NCBI RefSeq assembly: GCF_003003795.1
Contig: NZ_PVWK01000048.1
Coordinates: forward strand, 1 to 40,249
From: Stenomitos frigidus ULC18
GTDB taxonomy: Bacteria; Cyanobacteriota; Cyanobacteriia; Leptolyngbyales; Leptolyngbyaceae
Direction: 5' to 3'
DNA: 40,249 nt
Shown here: positions 17,376 to 25,100 of the stretch, in pieces
Position numbering within the stretch: the first letter of the stretch is position 1
Layout: every line of letters starts with the position of its first letter
The notes under the pieces: model-generated
Database searches by the model: none
The model's input: only the letters and a program-made list of their open reading frames with translations
Told to the model about the DNA's origin: nothing
Program-made: the position numbers and the translations under genes

Positions 17376-18302
17376 ATGGCACCCGTACAAGACTTATCCC
17401 AAGACGCACCCGACCTGCCCGATCCGTCGCTGGAGACGGCATTCGTGCATATTTCTGTCTTAAGTCGTGAGGTGCTTGAGGGCTTAGCGATACGATCGGG
17501 TGGGCATTACCTGGATGCAACCGTGGGGGGAGGCGGTCACAGTGCCTTGATCTTGGCTGCGGCACCGGATGTACAGGTAACCGCGATGGACCAGGATGAG
17601 CAGGCGATCGCAGCCGCTCAAACCAAACTGCACGAATTCAACGGGCGCGTCCAGTTTCAACGTACGAACTTTGCCACGTTTCAACCCGGTGATCAGCGCT
17701 TTGACGGCATTTTGGCAGATCTAGGCGTCAGTTCAGCGCAATTCGATATCCCCGATCGCGGCTTCAGCTTCCGCCATGCCGCCCCGTTGGATATGCGCAT
17801 GGATCAGCAGCAAGACCTGACTGCTGCAGACATCATTAATCATTGGGACGAAGTGAAGCTGGCAGACATCTTCTACACCTATGGCGAAGAACGGCTGTCG
17901 CGACGGATTGCCCGCCGCATCGTCGAGCGACGACCCTTTGAAACCACAACGGAACTAGCAGAAGCGATCGCCTACTCTGTGCCCAAAGCCTATCGCTACG
18001 GACGCATCCATCCCGCCACTCGTGTCTTTCAAGCCTTGAGAATTGCCGTCAACCAGGAACTGAGCGTGCTGGAAACCTTCATCGATCGCGCCCCTCACTG
18101 GCTCAAACCGGGCGGTAAAATCGCCATCATCAGCTTCCACAGTCTCGAAGACCGCATTGTCAAACATCGCTTTCGTGAGTCAGAGTTGCTGAAAGTGTTG
18201 ACCAAAAAGCCAATTTTGCCTCAAGAAGATGAAGTAGCGGAGAATGTGAGAGCGCGATCGGCTAAGTTGAGGATTGCGGAGAGAAGGGGGAGTGGGGAGT
18301 AG
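17376..18302 (+). CDS. rsmH: 16S rRNA (cytosine(1402)-N(4))-methyltransferase
   Basis: RsmH (MraW) methylates N4 of C1402 in 16S rRNA using S-adenosylmethionine. The SAM-binding loop is [12 protein letters not shown] near residue 46; [41 protein letters not shown] and [14 protein letters not shown] are all diagnostic. At 308 aa it is full length. The N-terminal 25 residues before [13 protein letters not shown] are a poorly conserved extension. In this genome it is not next to other mra/fts cell-wall genes, unlike in many bacteria. The 3' end runs into a purine-rich spacer with repeats. Confidence 0.96.
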   Translation: MAPVQDLSQDAPDLPDPSLETAFVHISVLSREVLEGLAIRSGGHYLDATVGGGGHSALILAAAPDVQVTAMDQDEQAIAAAQTKLHEFNGRVQFQRTNFATFQPGDQRFDGILADLGVSSAQFDIPDRGFSFRHAAPLDMRMDQQQDLTAADIINHWDEVKLADIFYTYGEERLSRRIARRIVERRPFETTTELAEAIAYSVPKAYRYGRIHPATRVFQALRIAVNQELSVLETFIDRAPHWLKPGGKIAIISFHSLEDRIVKHRFRESELLKVLTKKPILPQEDEVAENVRARSAKLRIAERRGSGE

Positions 18303-18314
18303 GGAGTGGGGCGC

Positions 18315-18346
18315 TAGGAGTCAGGAGTCAGAAGTCAGGAGTCAGA
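18315..18346 (+). repeat. heptanucleotide repeat AGGAGTC
   Basis: Four consecutive units of AGGAGTC or AGAAGTC follow a G-rich stretch just after rsmH. This is an STRR-type array, directly adjoining the 21-bp repeat array that begins at about 18366. Confidence 0.7.
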
Positions 18347-18365
18347 AAGTAGAAGAGGACAACCC

Positions 18366-18523
18366 AGGCTCGACGCTTCGAGTTCCAAGTGCCACCTTCC
18401 GAGTTCCAAGCTCGACACTCCGATTCCAAGCTCGACACTCCGAGTTCCAAGCTCGACACTCCGAGTTCCAAGCTCGATATTCCGACCTCTAAGCTCCACC
18501 TTCCGAGTTCCAAGCTCGATACT
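18366..18523 (+). repeat. 21-bp tandem repeat array 1
   Basis: About seven units with a 21-bp period, each containing GAGTTCCAAGCTCG followed by ACACTCC. Each unit can be split into three related heptamers (GAGTTCC, AAGCTCG, ACACTCC), so the array may have grown from a 7-bp STRR. One unit carries a 1-bp deletion. Translated on the plus strand the array gives a seven-residue period (TLRVPSS-like), but no start or ribosome site supports expression. Confidence 0.8.
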
Positions 18524-18551
18524 TAAAACTCAAAACTCAAAACTCAAAACT
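18524..18551 (+). repeat. AAAACTC heptamer repeat
   Basis: Four units of AAAACTC sit directly before the O-methyltransferase gene, a further short STRR-type array in the same spacer. Confidence 0.75.
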
Positions 18552-18564
18552 TCCCTTCCTCCCC

Positions 18565-19227
18565 ATGTCCAACCAATCAATCAATCTCGACGACCAGCTT
18601 CACCGCTACTTACAGTCGGTTTCCTTGCGAGAACCAGAGATTCTCACCCAACTTCGGCAGGAAACAGCGCAGCACTCCATGAGCCGGATGCAGATTTCAC
18701 CAGAGCAGGGGCAATTGATGGCGCTGCTGGTGCAGTTGATGGGCGCGAAGAAAACGCTAGAGGTGGGAGTCTTTACAGGCTACAGTTCCCTGGTCGTGGC
18801 GCTGGCATTACCAACCGATGGCAAAGTCGTCGCCTGTGATGTGAGTGAAGAGTATACGTCGATCGCCCGTCGCTATTGGCAACAAGCTGGAGTCGCCAAC
18901 AAAATTGACCTCCACATTGCCCCCGCACTGGAGACGTTAGATGCACTGCTGGCAGCAGGACAGGCAGGCACGTTTGATTTTGCGTTTATTGATGCGGACA
19001 AAAGCAACTATGACGGCTACTACGAGCGATCGCTCCAACTCGTGCGATCGGGCGGACTGGTGGTGATCGATAACGTCCTCTGGTATGGGCGGGTCGCCGA
19101 TCCACAGGTGCAAGACAATAGCACCAACTGTATTCGCGCCTTAAACGAAAAGCTACATCAGGACACGCGAGTGAGCCTCAGCATGGTGCCAATCGGGGAT
19201 GGCTTGACGTTAGCTAGGAAGAATTGA
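18565..19227 (+). CDS. class I SAM-dependent O-methyltransferase (220 aa)
   Basis: A member of the caffeoyl-CoA/catechol O-methyltransferase-like family (Methyltransf_3). SAM motif I is KKTLEVGVFTGYSSLVVA near residue 62, with VVACDVSEEYTSIARRYW next. The metal-binding Asp motif FDFAFIDADKSNYDGYYE lies near 140 and the second metal ligand in VVIDNVLWYGRV near 172. Such enzymes methylate phenolic or catechol hydroxyls with a divalent metal; the natural substrate in cyanobacteria is generally unknown. The start ATG 18565 opens the family's N-terminal helix. The gene is isolated between two repeat-rich spacers. Confidence 0.9.
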   Translation: MSNQSINLDDQLHRYLQSVSLREPEILTQLRQETAQHSMSRMQISPEQGQLMALLVQLMGAKKTLEVGVFTGYSSLVVALALPTDGKVVACDVSEEYTSIARRYWQQAGVANKIDLHIAPALETLDALLAAGQAGTFDFAFIDADKSNYDGYYERSLQLVRSGGLVVIDNVLWYGRVADPQVQDNSTNCIRALNEKLHQDTRVSLSMVPIGDGLTLARKN

Positions 19228-19242
19228 AACCGTTCTAACAGC

Positions 19243-19625
19243 ATCACCGACGATCGCATTCAAAACGTCATTGTTGGGACTTGAGGAGGCAACGATCGCG
19301 CTCAGCCTATCATCCATCACACTCAATTGATGGACAGATGGGACTCCGAGGTTCATCAATCACACTCCAAGTGTCATCATTGGGTTTCTGAGAGCCATCG
19401 ACAACATTCCAGGCGTCATTAATGGTATGCAGACATCTCATCGTTGGGATCTTGAGACCCAACGATGAGACTCCGAGAATCATGGATGGCACGCGACAGT
19501 GCATCGCTGGGATCTTGAGAGCCAACGACGACACTCCGAGAGTCATGGATGGGTTGCAGAGAGTTATCAGTGGAACTCTAAACGCTATTGACGGAATTCT
19601 GAGTGTCACCGTTGGGGTTCGTAAG
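19243..19625 (-). repeat. 21-bp tandem repeat array 2
   Basis: About 18 degenerate units with a strict 21-bp period run head to tail, each near GAGAGTCATCGATGGG followed by ACTCC or similar. Units around 19437-19560 are best conserved. On the minus strand a 108-codon frame covers the array and translates to heptapeptide repeats (TLRIPSI, AFRVPLI, SMTLGVS, SLALKIP). Array 1 gives the same kind of heptapeptide on the plus strand, so the two arrays look like one repeat family in opposite orientation on either side of the O-methyltransferase gene. Confidence 0.8.
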
Positions 19626-19644
19626 TAGGAAGGCACAATTATTT

Positions 19645-19730
19645 GTAGGATGGGTAAAGCCGTTCCGGCATACCAGAAAAGCGATAGCGTAACCCATGCG
19701 GGCGTTGGGTTTCGTTCCTTAACCCAACCT
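19645..19730. repeat. REP-like double palindrome
   Basis: Two short inverted repeats lie side by side: ATGGGT (19650) with ACCCAT (19692), and GTTGGGT (19704) with AACCCAAC (19721). The wording GTAGGATGGGT...GCGTAACCCAT...GTTGGGTTTCGTTCCTTAACCCAACC is typical of a dispersed palindromic repeat common in cyanobacterial and other genomes. It lies just before the IS110 element. Confidence 0.65.
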
Positions 19731-19977
19731 TGTATCTTGAGCCTTAGGCAACCCGTCCCAACCTGGGTAGAAAATACCGCTTTATAGCTTGGGTGCCTGT
19801 ATTTTTAAGAAGAGCGTGGACATCCAGTTTAACCAAGGTGCTTGACACCGTATGGTAGCCACCGGAGCAACGCTGTCAGCCCAATGATCCAAGCTCGAAC
19901 AATCGCTAGAGGGCGAACCTCGTATTCGCAAGGACGAGTTGTCAAAGGGACAAAATAACTCAACCTCAGCCTAAACG
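19731..19977 (+). ncRNA. IS110 left noncoding end, candidate bridge RNA region
   Basis: This is the noncoding stretch directly upstream of the IS110 transposase. Recent work established that many IS110 elements encode a structured bridge RNA in a noncoding end. Here I see small potential stems (for example CTCGT near 19919 with ACGAG near 19934), but no IS end or RNA boundary can be fixed from one copy. The call rests on position and family knowledge. Confidence 0.35.
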
Positions 19978-21066
19978 ATGACACAAGAAAAAACATGGGT
20001 CGGGATTGATGTCAGTAAAGACCTGCTCGATATCTCCGTACTACCGCAAGGGTTGACCTTACAACAGCCCAATCGCGAAGTCGGCGTACAAGCTCTGATG
20101 GAACAATTACTTCCCCTTGCACCGACTTTGGTGGTGGTGGAATCCACTGGGGGATTAGAGCGATTGCTGGTATCAGGTTTGCAAGCCGCAATGATTCCAG
20201 TGGCAATCGCCAACCCGCACAAAGTCAAAGGCTTTGCAATCGCGATCGGCAAAGCCAAGACAGACAAACTCGATGCTCAGGTCTTTGCTCGCTTTGCTCA
20301 GAGTGTGGCACTCAAACCCCAGCCGGTCGTTCCGCCTCACGCTCAACAATTGAGTGATACCAAATCTCGCAATAAACACTACAGATACGCCCTCACCCTA
20401 AATCCCTCTCCCACAGGAGAGGGACTTTGAATCCGGCTCTCTTCTCCCAAGGGGAGAAGGGTTGGGGATGAGGGCAAGATCTATAGCCTTTACTAATTGA
20501 TTTGGTATGACTGGGTGCGACGATGGCAGCAGTTGGTAGCGATGCAAGTCGCGGAGAAAAACCGCCTCAGCCGTGCTGCTGAGAGCGTGCAAACCGACAT
20601 CAAAGATCATATTGAGCAAATGCAGCAACGGATTGAAACGCTCAATCAGCAGATTCAATCCCTGGCGCAGCAGCAACAGGATTGGCAGCGTAAGGATGCC
20701 ATTTTGCAGTCGGTCAAAGGGATTGGCAAAGTCACCGCTGCCCTGTGTCTGGCAGCATTGCCAGAACTCGGAACACTCTCTGAAAAACAAATTGCTCGCT
20801 TAGTCGGGGTTGCTCCCATCAACCATGACAGTGACAAACACAAAGGCAAGCGGATAATTGCGGGTGGGCGCACCTCTGTTCGCTGTGGCTTCTATATGTC
20901 CACGTTGGTGGCAATTCGCCATAATCCAGTCATTCGGACATTCTATGAGCGGTTACTGGCAAAAGGAAAGCTCAAAAAGGTTGCTCTAGTCGCCTGTATG
21001 CGGAAATTGTTGGTCATCCTCAATGCCATGATCCGCGATAACAAATCCTGGCAAGCGTCTGCTTAG
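19978..21066 (+). pseudogene. IS110-family transposase, disrupted by a MITE
   Basis: The N-terminal half (19978-20357) carries the DEDD RuvC-like catalytic residues: WVGIDVSKD, VVVESTGGLE and KTDKLDAQVFARF. The C-terminal half (20511-21066) has a coiled coil (EKNRLSRAAESVQTDIKDHI) and the Tnp_20 domain, with KGIGKVTAALCLA and AGGRTSVRCGFYMSTLVA including the conserved Ser. Removing the 150-bp insert and one TGA copy joins the halves in frame (QQLSDWVRRWQQL) into a 311-residue protein, the normal length. The gene therefore looks like a recently intact transposase silenced by insertion; the insert brings a stop codon. Confidence 0.9.
20358..20507. mobile_element. 150-bp MITE with TACCAAATC terminal inverted repeats
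   Basis: The ends are perfect inverted repeats, TACCAAATC (20358-20366) and GATTTGGTA (20499-20507), flanked by TGA on both sides (20355-20357 and 20508-20510). The interior consists of nested hairpins (CCCTCTCC with GGAGAGGG; CTTCTCCC with GGGAGAAG). It has no coding capacity. Restoring the transposase reading frame works only if one TGA is treated as duplicated, which supports a 3-bp target-site duplication. It would need a transposase in trans. Confidence 0.88.
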
Positions 21067-21255
21067 TCAAGCTCATAGTTCACTCTCATGAGTAATGCTA
21101 ACGGATGACCAGCACCGTCATTTTGTCGTGAGCGTTAGGAGTGTAGAAAATTTTCTCTATTCCTCTTGACTTTCAAGACAATCGCTACAAGAGCGGCGAT
21201 CACTACTTAAGTTTATCCACCTCGCCTCAATATATCAGGATGTGCCACCGAACTC

Positions 21256-21810
21256 CTAATAGCCAAATTTACTGCGAGTTTTCTTTGAGCTTTGATGCAG
21301 CTTGTCGATAATCGCTTTTACATAAGGTTTTTCGAGTTCAGGAATACCTGCTGCTGTAGTATCAAATACACCGATCTCTGCTCGTAAAAACTTACCGATA
21401 ACAATCTGCACATTTCTAATCTCGACCCATCGCTCGTTTGGTAAGGGAATGTCATGGTACTGCTCTAGCAAGTCGATCAAGTAGTGATGATAACCCCACA
21501 CCACTTTAGCCGTCGTTCGAGTGAGAAAAATAGCGTGAGAAGAAATCCAACTGTCGTACTGCTTCTGAAGTTCAACAAGTTGTTGCTTGCTTGGGAAGTC
21601 GTACTCAATCACATTGTTAAAATCATTAAGTGTTTTGAAGAGAATTGGATAACCCTCAAGCCGTTTTTCAAATAGCGATGTTGTGTATTTCTGCTCTAAT
21701 TGTCCAGCGAGTTTTCGGAATTCAGTACGTGCTTGATACAGAGCCACAAAGGAAGAAGCCAGTAATGTGATTAATCCGGACACGATGGCTATTAACAATT
21801 CCGGCTTCAT
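21256..21810 (-). CDS. hypothetical membrane-anchored protein (184 aa)
   Basis: One N-terminal transmembrane helix (about residues 5-27, LLIAIVSGLITLLASSFVALY) is followed by a charged, mostly helical cytoplasmic domain (EFRKLAGQLEQKYTTSLFEKRLEGYPILFKTLNDF...). Similar helix-plus-EKR(LxxY) proteins occur as accessory genes of unknown role in many bacteria. No catalytic motif is visible. It lies between the IS110 element and the first attC-like site. Function unknown. Confidence 0.7.
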   Translation of the reverse strand: MKPELLIAIVSGLITLLASSFVALYQARTEFRKLAGQLEQKYTTSLFEKRLEGYPILFKTLNDFNNVIEYDFPSKQQLVELQKQYDSWISSHAIFLTRTTAKVVWGYHHYLIDLLEQYHDIPLPNERWVEIRNVQIVIGKFLRAEIGVFDTTAAGIPELEKPYVKAIIDKLHQSSKKTRSKFGY

Positions 21811-22176
21811 AATTATTTGCCTATATATCTTGTCCTACCTTAAAACTCAGCTTAATACTAGCTGCCTCACCAGGATCTTACAGTACCGCCACTATCAGCA
21901 ACTTAAGCTGCCTAACGTTGCCCATCACCCGCCGCTAGCAACCTTTGCTTCATAACCGATCAACTTTCGGCGATCGGTGTGCACGGGCGTTGTTGGACTG
22001 CAACTTCTGAACATCCTTGGAAATAGCAGCTACTCACACGGGCAATGATCGTCTAACATGGCTCTGAATCATGCTTTGGAGGCGAATGAGGACTAAGACG
22101 GCAGTCTTCACCTTAGGCCGATCGCTCGCAAACTGTTACCTTAAATTGAACCGCGTCAAAGCAGCCCTCACAGTCC
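21811..22176. other. intergenic region containing attC-like site A
   Basis: This 366-bp gap has no convincing gene. Its only recognisable feature is the attC-like inverted repeat at 21910-21998. The last 175 bp hold the bioA leader, in which I see no biotin-repressor-like palindrome. Confidence 0.5.
21910..21998 (-). other. attC-like site A
   Basis: R boxes GCCTAAC (21910-21916) and GTTGGAC (21992-21998) flank about 5-nt spacers and partly complementary L arms, CCATCACCCGCCG on the left against CGGCGATCGGTGTGCACGG on the right. Unpaired extra bases are on the right-hand arm, giving minus-strand polarity. No minus-strand gene sits to its right before bioA. Confidence 0.6.
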
Positions 22177-23460
22177 ATGCAGTCTTTACAGCAACTCCTT
22201 GATTTCGATCGCCTGCATGTTTGGCACCCCTATGCGGCCATGCCCAGTCTTCTACCTGTGTTTCCAGTAGAGTCAGCGCAGGGCGTACATATTCAGTTGA
22301 TGGATGGCCGATCGCTGATTGATGGCATCTCTTCTTGGTGGACTTGTATTCATGGTTATAACCATCCCCGCTTAAACCAGGCTGCCCACGCGCAAATCGA
22401 TCGGATGTCACACGTCATGTTTGGTGGTCTGACCCACCAGCCAGCAGTGGCTTTGGCACAGAAATTGATTGCCCTGACGCCAGAGGCACTCCAGCAGGTC
22501 TTTTTTTGTGACTCTGGCTCAGTAGCGGTAGAGGTAGCCATGAAAATGGCGGTGCAGTATTGGTACAATCGCGGTTTGCCGCAGAAGCAGCGTTTTCTCA
22601 CCATTCGTCATGGCTACCATGGGGACACCTTTGCCGCAATGTCGGTCTGCGATCCGGTAAATGGGATGCACCATCTTTTTCGCAATCTGCTGACCCAGCA
22701 ATATTTCGCCGAGGCACCGCAGCTTTCGGTCGATCGAGATTGGCAGGAACGAGATATTGAAAGCTTTGCAGCATTGCTAGCCGCTCACCACGATCAAATC
22801 GCAGCAGCCATTTTTGAGCCGGTAGTGCAAAATGCTGGGGGGATGCGCTTTTATCATCCAGAATATGTGCGACAAGCCAAGGCGTTATGTGAAAAATACA
22901 ATGTCCTGCTGATTTTAGATGAGATTGCTACGGGGTTTGGCCGTACGGGCAAAATGTTTGCTTGTGAACATGCAGCGGTGTGTCCAGACATTCTATGTGT
23001 GGGCAAGGCGCTGACTGGCGGGTTTATGTCCCTCGCAGCCACTCTGACGACGCGGGAGATTAGTGAGAGTTTTGCAGCGGGTGAGGCAGGGGTCTTTATG
23101 CATGGCCCAACGTTTATGGCAAATCCCTTGGCCTGTGCGGTGTCTGTAGAAAATTTAACCTTGCTGGAAAGTTATGATTGGCAATCCACTATCCAAACGA
23201 TCGCATCCCAGCTCAAAGCCGAGTTAGAACCTTGCCGGAGTTTGGCGGCAGTGAAGGACGTGCGGGTATTAGGGGCGATCGGGGTGGTGGAGTTACACGA
23301 GCCGGTGAATATGCCAGTGATCCAGCCACGCTTTGTAGAAGAGGGGGTCTGGTTACGTCCGTTTGGGCGACTGATCTACACAATGCCGCCTTATATTATT
23401 CAACCCTCAGAACTCACAGCCATTACTCGTGCTATTTATAAAATCGTTGCTCAGCTTTAG
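22177..23460 (+). CDS. bioA: adenosylmethionine-8-amino-7-oxononanoate aminotransferase
   Basis: A PLP-dependent class III aminotransferase that converts KAPA to DAPA in biotin synthesis, using SAM as amino donor. Diagnostic stretches are FDRLHVWHPYAAM at the start, GISSWWTCIHGYNHP, HVMFGGLTHQPAVALAQKL, FFCDSGSVAVEVAMKMA and RHGYHGDTFAAMSV. The PLP-binding Asp lies in LLILDEIATGFGRTG and the Schiff-base Lys in LCVGKALTGGFMSLAATL. At 427 aa it is complete. No other bio gene is in the window. It is on the plus strand, against the polarity of the surrounding attC-like sites, so it is more likely a resident chromosomal gene than a cassette gene. Confidence 0.94.
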   Translation: MQSLQQLLDFDRLHVWHPYAAMPSLLPVFPVESAQGVHIQLMDGRSLIDGISSWWTCIHGYNHPRLNQAAHAQIDRMSHVMFGGLTHQPAVALAQKLIALTPEALQQVFFCDSGSVAVEVAMKMAVQYWYNRGLPQKQRFLTIRHGYHGDTFAAMSVCDPVNGMHHLFRNLLTQQYFAEAPQLSVDRDWQERDIESFAALLAAHHDQIAAAIFEPVVQNAGGMRFYHPEYVRQAKALCEKYNVLLILDEIATGFGRTGKMFACEHAAVCPDILCVGKALTGGFMSLAATLTTREISESFAAGEAGVFMHGPTFMANPLACAVSVENLTLLESYDWQSTIQTIASQLKAELEPCRSLAAVKDVRVLGAIGVVELHEPVNMPVIQPRFVEEGVWLRPFGRLIYTMPPYIIQPSELTAITRAIYKIVAQL

Positions 23461-23540
23461 CTTGACAGGTGCATTGAATTTAATACGCCTGTTCAAGGTC
23501 GAGCTTGACTTTCAAGCTCTCAGTTACGGTAGTTGCCACA

Positions 23541-23628
23541 GCCTAACGGTGAAGTTGTGCGGCGGCAGATAACCCTCGTGACCCAACAGATAGCCTCTGC
23601 TCTGTTCCAGTTCAGCGCAATGTTATGG
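23541..23628 (-). other. attC-like site B, degenerate
   Basis: R-type boxes GCCTAAC (23541-23547) and GTTATGG (23622-23628) stand 88 bp apart, 3' of the minus-strand exonuclease gene. Each half resembles the L arm of other sites in the window, but the two halves do not pair well with each other, so the site is probably decayed or mosaic. Confidence 0.4.
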
Positions 23629-23657
23629 GGTGATCTCTGATAGAGGCTAATACCCTA

Positions 23658-24179
23658 TCATTTTAGGCTAATTTTCAGACCAAAATCTTCCTTGAGGTGT
23701 AAAAGTGCCTCTGCATTCCCGCAAGCATCGTCTAGGGCATTGTGTGTATGCTCTGTTTTTCTCAGATGCTTGAAGTTCACAAAGGTATCTTTAACTAAAC
23801 CTTTATAGAGAGAACCCAAATTGCTTGATGTATATCCAAATGGATTCTTCCCACAAAAATGATGGAAGTACCAATTAATAAACTGCCAATCAAAGCCGTT
23901 ATTATCTGAAATGAAAAATGCCCTTCCTGAGCTTTCAGCTTCAATCCATAGCAAGAACTTTTCCATTACTGCTTGAGGCTCCTCAAATGTGAGTGTCTCC
24001 TCACGCGTAAAACCACTGATTTGAAGAGCTTCTGGAATCCACTTCTCTGAAATTGGTTTAAGTTGTGCGTAAAATTTTTTGCTTAGCGAAGGCTCTACAA
24101 CTACAGATCCAAAGGAGATCATTGAGTAATCTCCTGGAATTGGACCATCAGCTTCTACATCAACCATAATGTAGCTCAT
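23658..24179 (-). CDS. DEDDh 3'-5' exonuclease family protein (173 aa)
   Basis: A DnaQ/RNase T-like exonuclease domain. Exo I is YIMVDVEADGPIPGDYSMI (D..E), Exo II lies in FISDNNGFDWQFINWYF (D) and Exo III is HTHNALDDACGNAEALLHL (H....D), the DEDDh pattern with two-metal catalysis. It is a single-domain, stand-alone protein of ordinary length, expected to trim nucleic acid 3' ends in the cytoplasm; the substrate is unknown. It is followed by degenerate attC-like site B and preceded by site C, so it is a candidate gene cassette. The codon make-up is more AT-rich than the neighbouring bioA. Confidence 0.87.
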   Translation of the reverse strand: MSYIMVDVEADGPIPGDYSMISFGSVVVEPSLSKKFYAQLKPISEKWIPEALQISGFTREETLTFEEPQAVMEKFLLWIEAESSGRAFFISDNNGFDWQFINWYFHHFCGKNPFGYTSSNLGSLYKGLVKDTFVNFKHLRKTEHTHNALDDACGNAEALLHLKEDFGLKISLK

Positions 24180-24340
24180 TTGAATACCCTATACAGTCAC
24201 ACAGAAACTTGTGAACCTCAAAGCAGTTTGAGCTGAATAAATCGGCTGTAACTTTCCTGATTGATAATCTTACCCAATCATTCTAAAAGTATTTGAGCCT
24301 GATAGATCACTTTAAACTACCGTCACCATCCAAGATTGAG

Positions 24341-24429
24341 CGGCATAACGGCTCGCTTGAGCGGCTGCAAGTAATCTTGGCACTATACCAAGTCTTTCGT
24401 CAGTCCGCTCCAAGCTAATTGTTATGCCG
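24341..24429 (-). other. attC-like site C
   Basis: Perfect 9-bp outer arms CGGCATAAC (24341-24349) and GTTATGCCG (24421-24429), 5-nt spacers GGCTC and TAATT, then inner arms GCTTGAGCGGCTG (24355-24367) and CAGTCCGCTCCAAGC (24401-24415). The right arm carries two extra unpaired bases, which sets minus-strand polarity. The loop holds its own CTTGG/CCAAG stem. It begins 5 bp from the stop codon of the minus-strand reductase gene. Confidence 0.85.
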
Positions 24430-24433
24430 TGGT

Positions 24434-25081
24434 TTAGCGCCGCAGTGCTTTCAGTCCAAGATTCGGAAATAACTGACTGGCAACCGCAAACTGCACCCAA
24501 GCAGTTGCCAAGGTTTCTAAAGAACGAGCCACAATTAACATTCCTGCGTCAATGGCTTCATAATCACAGTCCTCAATTAGTTGAGTAACCGTCTTCTTAG
24601 CATCTGAATCATTGCCGCAATAGAAAATGCTAGGGCGATCGCCCCCAAAATCCCTTGACTCTGAAGCAATAATGTCTGCAAAGGTGATGTTGAACGCTTC
24701 GACAACGGCTGCATTCGGCGCAAGTTGTTGTACTCTTTCGGCAACAGAGATTTCTAAATTTGTTGCCAAGCCAATCGTCTGCCCGGTAAAGTCTGGTTGT
24801 AATCCACTGACGCAAGTGACCACAATTTTACCATCCAGAGAACCGACCGCAGACATGACCTCTTCAAGTGCCGAAACTCCTACCGCCAGCAAAACAACCT
24901 GGCTTTTTGCTACCGCTTCTTTCATATTGTCAACAGTCGCTTGGTTGCCCGCTGCAACTGCAAGCTGTTGAAGTTTATCTGGATTTCTGGAATAGGAAAA
25001 GACAACCTCATGCCCAGCTTTTGCCCAGAGTTTGCCTAAACCGCCACCCATATTTCCTGAACCGACGATCGCAATTTTCAT
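24434..25081 (-). CDS. F420H2:NADP-oxidoreductase-like NAD(P)-binding protein (215 aa)
   Basis: A Rossmann protein starting MKIAIVGSGNMGGGLGKLWAKAGHEVVFSYSRNPDKL, the GxGxxG dinucleotide site of the NADP oxidoreductase coenzyme-F420-dependent family. VVLLAVGVSALEEVM and AFNITFADIIASESRDFGGDRPSIFYCGND are family-like. In bacteria without F420 these usually act as NAD(P)H-dependent reductases of unknown substrate. The open frame extends to 25222, but MKIAIVG at 25081 is the natural start. It is last in a minus-strand run (CDGSH, two ABM, SnoaL-like, SDR, this gene), with attC-like site C just past its stop codon. Confidence 0.85.
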   Translation of the reverse strand: MKIAIVGSGNMGGGLGKLWAKAGHEVVFSYSRNPDKLQQLAVAAGNQATVDNMKEAVAKSQVVLLAVGVSALEEVMSAVGSLDGKIVVTCVSGLQPDFTGQTIGLATNLEISVAERVQQLAPNAAVVEAFNITFADIIASESRDFGGDRPSIFYCGNDSDAKKTVTQLIEDCDYEAIDAGMLIVARSLETLATAWVQFAVASQLFPNLGLKALRR

Positions 25082-25100
25082 TGAAAACCTATACTGCTGA

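Noticed and set aside
19243-19625. CRISPR array
   Set aside because: The units are contiguous at 21 bp with no unique spacers, and no cas genes are present.
21096-21140. A GCTAAC...GTTAGG pair just after the IS110 transposase, resembling a very short attC site
   Set aside because: The outer boxes pair, but they are only 45 bp apart and the inner segments do not form L arms; it may simply be part of the IS110 right end.
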